Positions 1 through 7,553 of a stretch of 54,194 nucleotides of DNA are shown one piece after another. Location: contig NZ_JARJEF010000016.1 in the NCBI RefSeq assembly GCF_029697505.1, positions 1 to 54,194 of the forward strand. Direction: 5' to 3'. Below the pieces are notes generated by a model. The model was not told the DNA's origin. It did no database searches and saw only the letters and a program-made list of their open reading frames with translations. The DNA is from Pseudophaeobacter profundi. GTDB taxonomy: Bacteria; Pseudomonadota; Alphaproteobacteria; Rhodobacterales; Rhodobacteraceae. Within the stretch, counting starts at the first letter, position 1. Every line of letters starts with the position of its first letter. The position numbers and the translations under genes are program-made.

Positions 1-224
1 TGGCCGGAAAACGGCCCTTCTGGATTGCGACGTGCGGACTCGATTATTCTCTCAATCCAGCTATCATCTGTTTCATCTACAACCTGCGCCCAAGCTTGTT
101 TAAGGAAAAGGTATCTATGAAGTTGCGGTATCTTCTCTTGAATTTGCGAACTGGCCCATTGTTCTGGTCGTTGCGCTCCTAATGCTCGAAAAAGTTCGGT
201 GAGCTGGTGGTCTTGATCAGCCAT
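1..224 (-). CDS. Unknown protein, 3' part beyond the window edge
   Basis: The reverse strand is open from an ATG at 224 to the window border, giving 74 codons without a stop. The start MADQDHQLTELFRALG is preceded by GGAG about 9 bases upstream, which supports a real start. The visible part is soluble, rich in Gln and Glu and probably helical, with a run of the type WASSQIQEKIPQLHRYLF. No signal peptide, membrane segment or familiar motif is visible and I do not recognise the family. The nearest neighbour is the divergently read P-loop ATPase at 661, with a long non-coding stretch between them. Function unknown; that it is coding is likely but rests on frame length and the ribosome binding site alone. 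Confidence 0.6.
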   Translation of the reverse strand, partial: MADQDHQLTELFRALGAQRPEQWASSQIQEKIPQLHRYLFLKQAWAQVVDETDDSWIERIIESARRNPEGPFSG

Positions 225-660
225 ATTTATGTTCTCCAGCAGAGGTCAAAATCTGGTATCACGTTGTCATTGAAAGACATTCTTCACAACACCAAAGGAG
301 CCTTTTGTTCGAGCCGCGGCATTGGTTGTTTTGGGCTCACTGCCGACATTGATGGCAAAAAGCCGCATTTGACAGCTTGAATGTCCGCTTCCGAGAAGTC
401 GAGACGCAATTTGTGCATGTGCAGCAATGAGAGTCAGCCTCCCTTCGCACTGGTCCGCTTTGGGCTGGCTGATGTTAGCTGGCGGTTGGGACCAGGTGAG
501 GTGTCACTGCGACCCCAGTGCCGCAGCGCCGCAATGCGGCAGTGAGCACATTGCAGACCATCGCTGTTGACGCTAACCTGTAACCGCGCACATCAATAAA
601 AGAGCCAGCATGGTCGGTGGTCTGCGCCTCCAGTCCCTTATCCAAGAGTTAGGATGGCAC
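225..660. other. Non-coding stretch between divergent genes
   Basis: No convincing reading frame is seen. It must hold the promoters of the edge gene (leftward) and of the P-loop ATPase (rightward). An in-frame ATG at 610 could extend the ATPase by 17 residues, but it has no good ribosome binding site. No repeat or RNA gene was recognised. Confidence 0.4.
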
Positions 661-1203
661 ATGTGTGACCATATGTTTGTCATAACCGGTGGTCCTGGTT
701 CCGGCAAAAGCACTCTGATCGACGCCCTGCACAGCAAGGGATTTGCGTCAATGCCTGAGGCTGGGCGTGCGATTATTCGCGACCAGGTCCAGATTGGTGG
801 AACCGCATTGCCTTGGGCAGACAGAGCCATGTTTGCCGAACTCATGCTCGGATGGGAGTTGCGGTCGTGGCACGAAGCATCTGCGTTGGAAGGACCGGTC
901 CTCATGGACAGAGGAGTTGCTGATGTCGTTGGCTATTTGACGCTTTGTAGCCTTCCTACTCCCGACCATGTGGAGGCCGCCGCGAAAAAATATCGCTACA
1001 ACAGCACAGTCTTCATCACCCCATATTGGGAAGCCATTTTCTGTCAGGACGCCGAACGCAAGCAGGATCGAGAGGAAGCTGAAGCAACTGGCCGGGTCAT
1101 GGCTGATACTTATGCCCGTTTCGGCTACCAACTTGTCGAACTTCCCAAGGTGTCAGTCGAAGAACGCGTTGCTTTCGTCGTGGATCACCTAAACGAGGAA
1201 TGA
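661..1203 (+). CDS. AAA_28-type P-loop ATPase/kinase-like protein
   Basis: A 180-residue protein beginning MCDHMFVITGGPGSGKST. The Walker A loop GGPGSGKST lies at residues 9-17, directly after the first beta strand, and VLMDRGVAD near residue 80 looks like the Walker B/DRG region. This arrangement and length fit the small AAA_28 ATP-binding family found widely in bacteria as single-domain nucleotide-binding proteins of unknown substrate. The start at 661 is chosen because homologous domains begin just before the P-loop; the upstream ATG at 610 adds a tail with no domain character. It stands alone, not in an operon, inside a region that looks accessory. It may phosphorylate a small substrate or act as a stand-alone NTPase; no partner is visible. 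Confidence 0.75.
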   Translation: MCDHMFVITGGPGSGKSTLIDALHSKGFASMPEAGRAIIRDQVQIGGTALPWADRAMFAELMLGWELRSWHEASALEGPVLMDRGVADVVGYLTLCSLPTPDHVEAAAKKYRYNSTVFITPYWEAIFCQDAERKQDREEAEATGRVMADTYARFGYQLVELPKVSVEERVAFVVDHLNEE

Positions 1204-1494
1204 TCGCTCCGTCCGCGTCTGGACCGTTCGACCGTGATTTTAGGCTGCTCTTGCGGCGAAGGGCGGCTTTTCCCTGTGCGCCTGCGGCATAGACCTTCAG
1301 TCATGCCGCCAAATCCCGCGACTTTGCAAAGGTCGCTATCTGCGCTTCGCTGACATCGTTCCAGGCGCAGCATCGCCTGAGCCAACTGAGCGACTCGAAG
1401 GTCCGCTCTTCGGAACCGATTTGCGGCTGCAGCAGAGCCTTCGCTGCGCCTGGTTCGGATGTCGCGATTGGGCTGATTACAGTCACATCCAGGC

Positions 1495-1544
1495 CCGTTT
1501 GAAATGGGCCTTTCAAACTGCCTTTAACGCCCCATTTGAAACGG
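1495..1544. repeat. Inverted repeat, 14-bp arms with one mismatch
   Basis: Arm CCGTTTGAAATGGG at 1495-1508 is complementary, with one mismatch, to CCCATTTGAAACGG at 1531-1544. The first arm also lies in a smaller hairpin, AGGCCC/GGGCCT (1491-1510), followed by TTTC. It lies in the gap after the ATPase and could terminate its transcript, but there is no long T run. Confidence 0.4.
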
Positions 1545-1583
1545 CCTTGCAAAGCCTCAGGTCAGTGCGCTAGCGGGGCGCGC

Positions 1584-1737
1584 GGGGCTATCTGCTGCCC
1601 AAAATCGTTTGCTGCAAATATCTATGTCCAAAGTTGCAGAAATCCGTGTCCCGCTACAGCGGGGCTATCTGCTGCCCAAAATCATTTGCTGCAAATATCT
1701 ATGTCCAAATTTGCAAAAATCCGTGTCCCGCTACAGT
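1584..1737. repeat. 77-bp direct tandem repeat, two copies
   Basis: Two head-to-tail copies of a 77-bp unit, 1584-1660 and 1661-1737, beginning GGGGCTATCTGCTGCCC and ending CCGTGTCCCGCTACAG. They differ at four positions. A ten-base fragment of the unit end (TCCCGCTACA) follows immediately, so duplication may have been repeated. The unit contains related words TTGCTGCAAA and GTTGCAGAAA but does not fold like a tRNA despite its length. Confidence 0.85.
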
Positions 1738-1783
1738 CCCGCTACAAACATATAATGAATTAAATCAGAACCTTACTCGCATT

Positions 1784-1861
1784 ATGTAAAAAAGATTTAC
1801 ATAGACCCTTGAAGCCAGCCCACCCAGATCCGATATGCAGTAATGTGAAAGGCATTTACAT
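1784..1861. promoter_or_regulatory. Two related 19-bp dyads upstream of DUF2852 gene
   Basis: ATGTAAAAAAGATTTACAT (1784-1802) has perfect 7-bp arms, ATGTAAA and TTTACAT. ATGTGAAAGGCATTTACAT (1843-1861) has the same length, the same right arm and one changed base in the left arm. They are 59 bp apart, and the second ends 54 bases before the ATG at 1915. A pair of identically built dyads before a gene suggests an operator; I cannot assign the regulator. Confidence 0.4.
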
Positions 1862-1914
1862 CGTGCCAAACACGACAAGCCCGGTCGCAAGACCGCATAA
1901 CCTGGAGACGGAAC

Positions 1915-2376
1915 ATGACAGCTATTACCTCCCCCACCCCGCCCCACAGTCAGCAGGGGTGGTTCACTCGTAGCGAGGCCTGGTTGGACCAAAAAGGCAA
2001 AGGTGCCTGGATTGCCGCCATGGTGCTTGGCTTTGTCTTTTTCTGGCCAATCGGCCTTGCCCTGCTTTTCTACATGATCTGGAGCAAACGTATGTTCAAC
2101 AAATCCTGCCGTAGCCGTAGCCGCAAAGCCTGGGCCAGCCATGGAATGTCGGCAATGAAACCCTCTGGCAACTCGGCCTTTGATGCCTACAAGGAAGACA
2201 CGCTGCGTCGGCTGGAGCAGGAGCAGCATGACTTTGAGAGCTTTATGCAGCGCTTGCGTGATGCCAAGGACAAGGCTGAATTCGACCAGTTCATGGACGA
2301 ACGCAGCGAAATGCCCGAAACTGCCTCCGAGACCGGTGAGAACGACGAAAACGATCACGCCGCCAAGGCCCACTAG
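1915..2376 (+). CDS. DUF2852 family membrane-anchored protein
   Basis: 153 residues with one clear hydrophobic segment at about residues 31-52 (AWIAAMVLGFVFFWPIGLAL) preceded by an aromatic/charged N-terminal stretch WFTRSEAWLDQKGKG. The remainder is a charged, probably helical cytoplasmic tail with FDAYKEDTLRRLEQEQHDFE near the middle, ending in an acidic, low-complexity end. This layout matches DUF2852, a family common in alphaproteobacteria with no known biochemical role. The start has GGAG 6-9 bases upstream. It is the first gene of a rightward group with the RDD protein and bpt. Two dyads lie just upstream, so its transcription may be regulated separately. Confidence 0.8.
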   Translation: MTAITSPTPPHSQQGWFTRSEAWLDQKGKGAWIAAMVLGFVFFWPIGLALLFYMIWSKRMFNKSCRSRSRKAWASHGMSAMKPSGNSAFDAYKEDTLRRLEQEQHDFESFMQRLRDAKDKAEFDQFMDERSEMPETASETGENDENDHAAKAH

Positions 2377-2468
2377 GGCCGACCGCTGGCTCTCGATCTG
2401 CGCACCAAGGCCCAAAGGGGCGGTGCGCGGGTCAATCCCTACCCTGAAACAACCTTGAAAGACCGCTC

Positions 2469-2900
2469 ATGACCGCCCTGCCCGATCCCGATTACCAGGC
2501 TGAATTCTATGCTTCTGTTGCCCCCAAACGATTGGTCGCCTGGGTCATCGACAGTATCCTTATTTTCGGGCTTTGCCTTATTACCGTCCTCTTGACGGCC
2601 TTTGTCGGCCTGTTCATCTGGCCGCTGCTTTATCTGGTTATTGGCTTTGTTTACCGCGCCGTGACCATCGCCAATGGCTCTGCCACCCTGGGGATGCGCT
2701 TTGCCGGGATCGAACTGCGCGCCCTGAACGGGCGGCGTCTGGATGCCGGGCAAGCAACGCTGCATACAACCGGCTATTCGCTGTCCTTGGCCATTCCGGT
2801 CTTGCAGGTGATTTCGGTGATAATGATGCTGACCACCGCGCGCGGCCAGGGGCTGAGCGATTCTCTCCTCGGGACTGTCATGATCAACCGCCGCGCCTGA
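2469..2900 (+). CDS. RDD family membrane protein
   Basis: 143 residues. After a short soluble N-terminus the sequence RLVAWVIDSILIFG (from residue 21) gives the Arg-then-Asp signature in the first membrane helix for which the RDD family is named. Two to three further hydrophobic segments follow (LLTAFVGLFIWPLLYLVIG, and SLAIPVLQVISVIMML near residues 100-120), and the end contains LSDSLLGT, matching the third conserved Asp region. RDD proteins are small inner-membrane proteins; a few have been linked to ion exchange, most have no known role. It lies 92 bp after the DUF2852 gene and 175 bp before bpt on the same strand, so the three may be cotranscribed. Confidence 0.85.
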   Translation: MTALPDPDYQAEFYASVAPKRLVAWVIDSILIFGLCLITVLLTAFVGLFIWPLLYLVIGFVYRAVTIANGSATLGMRFAGIELRALNGRRLDAGQATLHTTGYSLSLAIPVLQVISVIMMLTTARGQGLSDSLLGTVMINRRA

Positions 2901-3075
2901 GCGCGGGCAGAGGCCCGACAAAAGGAGCCGCGGGCGCCTGATTTGACCGCCTGGGATAACGCGGCAGCGGCCCGGCCTTAACCTTGTCTCAATGCAGGCT
3001 TGCACAGGGCTGGGCCATTGATATCCTGTACGGGCCTCTTATGATCAAGAAAACCCTCTGCACAACAAGGCCCAG

Positions 3076-3900
3076 ATGCGCCATACACTTCCAATTGCTC
3101 CTCAGTTCTATGTTACTGCGCCGCAGCCCTGCCCCTATCTGGAAAACCGGATGGAGCGGAAGCTGTTCACGTCGTTGCAGGGGGATGGCGCCGAGCAATT
3201 GAACAACAGCCTGTCACAACAGGGGTTTCGCCGCTCGCAGAATGTGCTTTATCGGCCCTCCTGTTCCGAGTGTTCAGCCTGTATGTCAGCGCGGATCGAT
3301 ACCAGCGCCTTTACCATGACCCGCAGCCAAAAGCGCGTTTTGAAACGCAACGCCAACCTGCAGCGGCGCGCCACCTCGCCCTGGGCGACAGAGGACCAGT
3401 ACAGCCTGTTTCGCCGCTATCTGGACAGCCGCCATTCCGATGGCGGCATGGCGGATATGGATGTCTTTGAATATGCCGCGATGATTGAGGAAACGCCGAT
3501 CCGCACCCGCGTTATAGAATATAGCGAACCGCAGTTCAGCGAACTTGTTGCGGTGTCTTTGACGGATGTGCTCGAAGATGGGCTGAGCATGGTCTATTCC
3601 TTTTACAACCCGGATCAGCCGCAGAATTCGATTGGCACCTATATGATCCTTGATCATATCAGGATCGCGCAGGAAAGTGGCCTGCCCTATGTCTATCTTG
3701 GCTACTGGGTGCCGGGCAGCAGCAAGATGGCCTATAAGGAAAAATTTTCAGGCCTTGAGATCTATCATCAAGGCAGCTGGAAACAGATGCAGGATCCTAC
3801 TGATTTTACCGAAAGCACCCATCCGCTGTCGGCAGATCCCATTGCCGAACAGGTGGCCAATATCCAGTTGCCGCAATCCCCGCTGCACCGCAGTCGCTAA
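3076..3900 (+). CDS. bpt: Aspartate/glutamate leucyltransferase (arginyltransferase homologue)
   Basis: 274 residues, full length for bacterial Bpt. The N-terminal domain has the ATE-type cysteine pattern: [14 protein letters not shown] at about residues 16-29 and [16 protein letters not shown] at about 56-71. The C-terminal domain carries the acyltransferase (GNAT-like) core with [19 protein letters not shown] and [18 protein letters not shown]. The family transfers leucine from Leu-tRNA to proteins with N-terminal Asp or Glu, marking them for ClpAP through ClpS. The ATG has AAGG six bases upstream. It ends 148 bp before a bidirectional terminator that also serves the TRAP genes on the other strand. 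Confidence 0.93.
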   Translation: MRHTLPIAPQFYVTAPQPCPYLENRMERKLFTSLQGDGAEQLNNSLSQQGFRRSQNVLYRPSCSECSACMSARIDTSAFTMTRSQKRVLKRNANLQRRATSPWATEDQYSLFRRYLDSRHSDGGMADMDVFEYAAMIEETPIRTRVIEYSEPQFSELVAVSLTDVLEDGLSMVYSFYNPDQPQNSIGTYMILDHIRIAQESGLPYVYLGYWVPGSSKMAYKEKFSGLEIYHQGSWKQMQDPTDFTESTHPLSADPIAEQVANIQLPQSPLHRSR

Positions 3901-4048
3901 CCCGCCTCGCCTGGCGGCTGGCCTGCTATATCCTCCCCCCTAGACCTAATGTTGGCTGGCTGCGTCCGCTCGGGCGGCGCTGGGGTGCCTGTACCGCTCA
4001 GTAGTGCGGTATGCGGCGCGAACCTCAGGCGGGTCTCCGTCGGCATAG

Positions 4049-4075
4049 AAAAAGGGCCCCTTTCGGGGCCCTTTT
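4049..4075. terminator. Bidirectional terminator between bpt and TRAP operon
   Basis: AAAAAGGGCCCC-TTTC-GGGGCCCTTTT: a 7-bp GC stem with a tetraloop, flanked by A and T runs so that it works on both strands. It ends the bpt transcript (+) and the TRAP transcript (-). Confidence 0.92.
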
Positions 4076-4100
4076 GGGTCATGTCACACATGCCGACAGG

Positions 4101-6455
4101 TTAGTTCGGGATCAAAGCCGGCACGATGGTCACGATCGAAGGGAAGAACCACAGGATCGCCAGACCCGCCACCTGGATCAGCACGAAGGGCAGAACCCCG
4201 CGATAGATATGCCCCGTCGTCACCTCTTTGGGTGCCACCCCGCGCAGATAGAACAGCGCAAAGCCAAAGGGTGGGGTCAGGAAGGAGGTCTGCAGGTTCA
4301 CCGCCACCATGATCGTCACCCATTTGGGGTCAAAAGACCCGCCATAGATTACCGGCCCGACAATTGGGATCACGATGTAGATGATCTCAAGGAAGTCGAG
4401 CACGAACCCAAGGAAGAACAGCACCAGCATAACGATCAGGAAGACCGTCAGCTCGTTGTCAAAGCTCTTCAGGAACTGCTGGATATAGTGTTCACCACCA
4501 AATGAAATCACCACCAGGTTGAGCAGCTGAGAGCCGATCAGAATGGTGAAGACCATGGAGGTCACCTTGGCAGTTTCCCGCACCACTGGGGTCAGCACGC
4601 CACCTTTGAACAACACCCAGCAGCCATAAAGCAGACCAAAGAGCGCATAAAGATAGGCACCATAGGCAAAGAAGAAGGCAATCCAGCTTTCAAAGCTGAC
4701 ATTTTCCTGATTGATCCGCAGATCAAAGTTCACCCCGATCAGGATTGCAATCATCACCGCAAAGGTCGCCCAGATGATGATCTTGCCGGAACGCCCCTCA
4801 TCCTGCAGGCGACGATAGGCCGCCAGCATGATCGCCCCACCGGCCCCAAGCGCCGCTGCCGGCGTCGGGTTGGTAATGCCACCCAGGATAGACCCCAGCA
4901 CCGCAACAATCAGAACCAGCGGTGGGAAAACCACCCGGATCAGGTCATTGCGGGCACATCGCGCCGCTGCTTCACGGGCGCCATAAAGCGCCAGCAGGAA
5001 CGGCAAGGCCATCAGCAGAACCGTCACACCTGGTGTCGTCGTTGGTGCCACCAAGAGCACATCAACCAACAGAACCAGCAGCAGGCCAATCGCCCCCAGG
5101 ATCAGTGGTTTGACATCCCTTGACGGCGCCACACCGCGACCGATCGCCAGCACAAGCCCCAGCATGACCACAAGAATGGTAATCCCAGTGCCAATTGGCG
5201 CGGCATTTGCAATCTTGTCGACCTGGGCCTGGGCGAACTCTTCCTCTGTCAGCTTGGTTGCCTGGGCAACCCCACCAGAGGCGTCGATCGCCACCTGTTC
5301 CGCAACCGCTGCATCCCAGGCCTCTTGGCCGTGCAGATCGATCATGGCGGCCTGACAGTCAGGCCCCACATTGGTCCGCAGCGACGCGGTCTGCCCCGCA
5401 TCGGAAAAGGCCGAAACCGTGATATTCTGCGACCCGATCACGCCGAAAGAGCCGAGAAGCATGGCACCACCGATGATGGCAGCAGGTGCGCCGAGGAACC
5501 ACAGCAGGGCCTCATTGCGGGTGACCGGCTCGTTCGAGCTGGCTTCCAGCGCCACAGCCGGGGCCTTTTCCGGGTTCAGCATCGCATAGCCAAAGGCATA
5601 GAGCGCATAGAGCAGCGCCAGCATGATCCCCGGCAGCAGCGCCGCCTGGAACAATGTCCCCACCGAAACCACGGCAGGTTCACCCAGATAGGTCAGGGCG
5701 TCGGAACAGCCGACATCCATCGCACGGCTTTCCTGCGCGGTAGAGTAGAGATCCCCCGCCAGGGTGCCCAAGAGAACGATGACGATTGATGGCGGAATGA
5801 TCTGCCCCAATGTGCCAGAGGCCGCGATGACCCCGGTAGCCAGTTCCGGCGAGTAGTTGTTGCGCAGCATGGTGGGCAGAGCCAGCAGGCCCATGGTCAC
5901 CACAGTTGCCCCAACAATCCCGGTAGACGCGGCAAGGAAGGCCCCAACCACAACAATGGAAACCGCCAGACCACCAGGCAGTGGGCCAAAGACCCGCGCC
6001 ATTGTGGTCAACAGGTCATTGGCGATTTTTGACCGTTCCAGGGTGATCCCCATCAGAACGAACATCAAAACCGCCAGCAGGGTTTCAATGGAGGCCCCCG
6101 CCAGAACCCGTTCGTTCATCCGGTTCACGATGAAGGAAACGTTGCGGTCCATCGCATATTCCCAGCCCTGCGCAAAAACAGGTTCTGCAATGCGTGGGAG
6201 CTCTGGATAGCGGAAGACCGAAATGACATCGGGTTTCACCCCGCTGTTCACCAGATCCTGATACACCGCAGACGATGTATCAATAGCTTGGTGGATCAGC
6301 AGCCCGGCGCTGTCGAGCGCCGCGATGATCCCGAAGGAGATGATACCAGCACCGCCGATGGCAAAGGCCACCGGGAAGCCGGAGAGGATGCCTCCGAAAA
6401 GGCATAGGAATACGATGAGCAGGCCGAGTTCGACGCCATCAAGACCGAAAAGCAT
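4101..6455 (-). CDS. TRAP transporter large permease (DctM family), extended
   Basis: 784 residues of strongly hydrophobic protein, the ion-coupled translocation subunit of a TRAP importer. The start MLFGLDGVELGLLIVF and internal LAASTGIVGATVVTMGLLAL, SGTLGQIIPPSIVIVLLG are typical DctM signatures, and the C-terminus has NLQTSFLTPPFGFALFYLRG. Ordinary DctM is about 430 residues. Here an extra 300-350 residues separate the two halves, including a soluble segment around residues 350-430 with a cysteine (NVGPDCQAAMIDLHGQ) and several added helices. Long forms like this accompany the COG4663-type receptors. AAGGGA precedes the ATG; the gene starts 17 bp after the small permease and is translated from the same transcript. 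Confidence 0.9.
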   Translation of the reverse strand: MLFGLDGVELGLLIVFLCLFGGILSGFPVAFAIGGAGIISFGIIAALDSAGLLIHQAIDTSSAVYQDLVNSGVKPDVISVFRYPELPRIAEPVFAQGWEYAMDRNVSFIVNRMNERVLAGASIETLLAVLMFVLMGITLERSKIANDLLTTMARVFGPLPGGLAVSIVVVGAFLAASTGIVGATVVTMGLLALPTMLRNNYSPELATGVIAASGTLGQIIPPSIVIVLLGTLAGDLYSTAQESRAMDVGCSDALTYLGEPAVVSVGTLFQAALLPGIMLALLYALYAFGYAMLNPEKAPAVALEASSNEPVTRNEALLWFLGAPAAIIGGAMLLGSFGVIGSQNITVSAFSDAGQTASLRTNVGPDCQAAMIDLHGQEAWDAAVAEQVAIDASGGVAQATKLTEEEFAQAQVDKIANAAPIGTGITILVVMLGLVLAIGRGVAPSRDVKPLILGAIGLLLVLLVDVLLVAPTTTPGVTVLLMALPFLLALYGAREAAARCARNDLIRVVFPPLVLIVAVLGSILGGITNPTPAAALGAGGAIMLAAYRRLQDEGRSGKIIIWATFAVMIAILIGVNFDLRINQENVSFESWIAFFFAYGAYLYALFGLLYGCWVLFKGGVLTPVVRETAKVTSMVFTILIGSQLLNLVVISFGGEHYIQQFLKSFDNELTVFLIVMLVLFFLGFVLDFLEIIYIVIPIVGPVIYGGSFDPKWVTIMVAVNLQTSFLTPPFGFALFYLRGVAPKEVTTGHIYRGVLPFVLIQVAGLAILWFFPSIVTIVPALIPN

Positions 6456-6472
6456 ATCAGCTGTCCCTTAGG

Positions 6473-7399
6473 TTAATGAGCGCCTTCATAGGCTTCTTCG
6501 CCCTCTCCAAGGGTATCCTTGTCGAGGTATTTATTTTCACTGCCCTGTCCTTCGATGAACTCCAACAGGGAGCGATAGAAGAAGGCGGCAGCATGTACAA
6601 AGACGATGCCAGCGAATGTCACCAGCAAGATCTTGAAGAGAAAGTAACCGTTAAAGCCATTCGGGCTAAAGCCGATGGTTTCAACGTTCCAGCGCAGCGC
6701 GCGGGCCTTCATCACCAGGCGTTCCAGGCTGTCAGAGGCCGAAGGCTTCGGCACGATGAGATGGCGCCACAGGAAGTACCAGCCATACATCCAGGTCAGC
6801 ACGGCCGCAGGCATCATGAAGATCAGAGACCCTACCATGTCGACCACCTTCTTGGCGCGGAAACTGATGCCGGAATAGATCAGATCCACCCGCACATGCC
6901 CGCCCTGCACAAAGGTGTAGGTCACACAAAGGCAGACCACCAAGGCATTGTAGAGCTTCAGTTCTTCGGCAAACCAGCTGATGTCTTTTTCAACCGCAAT
7001 GCCAAGACCAAAACTCATCTCTGGGCGCGCAAAGATCCGCTGCATAAAGACGATGATGATCTGCTGGATCACCATGATCAGACCCGCCCAGGCAAAGAAC
7101 CGCCCGATGCCGTTGGCAAAGCCTTCCAGCACCCGAACCATGCCCCACATGAACTGGCGTCGATAGATACCAATAGCCGTCAGGATCAGAAACAGGGTGA
7201 AGACCACAAAAAAGAACTCGACCGAGCCGCCATAGTAAACAAAGCGCATGATCGAGGCCTTGTCAGACCAATCAAGCCAGAGCTGCGGGTGGGTTACGGC
7301 GTAGCCGAAATTATAAAAGGCGCCGGCGATGTTCTGGACCAGCCAGATCAGGCCGTTGAACAGAGCGCCGAAAAAGGAAATGCCTGTGTCGTCCTGCAT
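6473..7399 (-). CDS. TRAP transporter small permease (DctQ family)
   Basis: About 308 residues with four main hydrophobic segments (for example VEFFFVVFTLFLILTAIGIY, FAWAGLIMVIQQIIIVFM, LYNALVVCLCVTYTFVQGG, VGSLIFMMPAAVLTWMYGW). The motif VQGGHVRVDLIYSG corresponds to the conserved helix-loop of DctQ. It is longer than the usual 160-230 residues, in keeping with the long DctM next to it. The start at 7399 (MQDDTG) has GAGGG five bases upstream; an ATG seven codons earlier (7420) lacks one. It is the second gene of the operon, separated from the receptor gene by a strong hairpin terminator, so it is probably made in smaller amount than the receptor. Confidence 0.88.
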   Translation of the reverse strand: MQDDTGISFFGALFNGLIWLVQNIAGAFYNFGYAVTHPQLWLDWSDKASIMRFVYYGGSVEFFFVVFTLFLILTAIGIYRRQFMWGMVRVLEGFANGIGRFFAWAGLIMVIQQIIIVFMQRIFARPEMSFGLGIAVEKDISWFAEELKLYNALVVCLCVTYTFVQGGHVRVDLIYSGISFRAKKVVDMVGSLIFMMPAAVLTWMYGWYFLWRHLIVPKPSASDSLERLVMKARALRWNVETIGFSPNGFNGYFLFKILLVTFAGIVFVHAAAFFYRSLLEFIEGQGSENKYLDKDTLGEGEEAYEGAH

Positions 7400-7500
7400 T
7401 GTTCCCTCGGATGATTGCATGCGGCGGGTTGGAGGCGCGGTTTGCTCAGCATGAGCATCCTATGGGAATGACCCCTGCCTTCTGGCCTGCGGCAAAAATG

Positions 7501-7533
7501 AAAAAGGGACCCCCCGCGCCCGGCGGGGGGTCC
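7501..7533 (-). terminator. Intra-operon terminator between receptor and permease genes
   Basis: On the minus strand the stem GGACCCCCC/GGGGGGTCC (9 bp; 7507-7515 with 7525-7533, 9-base loop) is followed by CTTTTTC. It lies 20 bases after the receptor stop codon and upstream of the DctQ gene. Partial termination here would give more receptor than permease transcript. Confidence 0.88.
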
Positions 7534-7553
7534 AAAAGATGCGTCAGGGGCGA

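Larger units (their letters stand above)
1204..1914. other. 711-bp gap with repeats and dyads, no gene
   Basis: No reading frame here has a ribosome binding site or a recognisable product. The stretch carries the inverted repeat at 1495-1544, a 77-bp tandem duplication at 1584-1737 and two 19-bp dyads at 1784-1861 just upstream of the DUF2852 gene. The duplicated unit is not a multiple of three, so it is not an in-frame protein repeat. Confidence 0.5.

Noticed and set aside
1301-1552. 83-codon minus-strand frame after the ATPase
   Set aside because: Overlaps an inverted repeat and lacks a ribosome binding site; no recognisable protein.
1784-1802. CrtJ/PpsR-type site (TGT-N12-ACA)
   Set aside because: Spacing is 11, not 12, and the downstream gene is not a photosynthesis gene.
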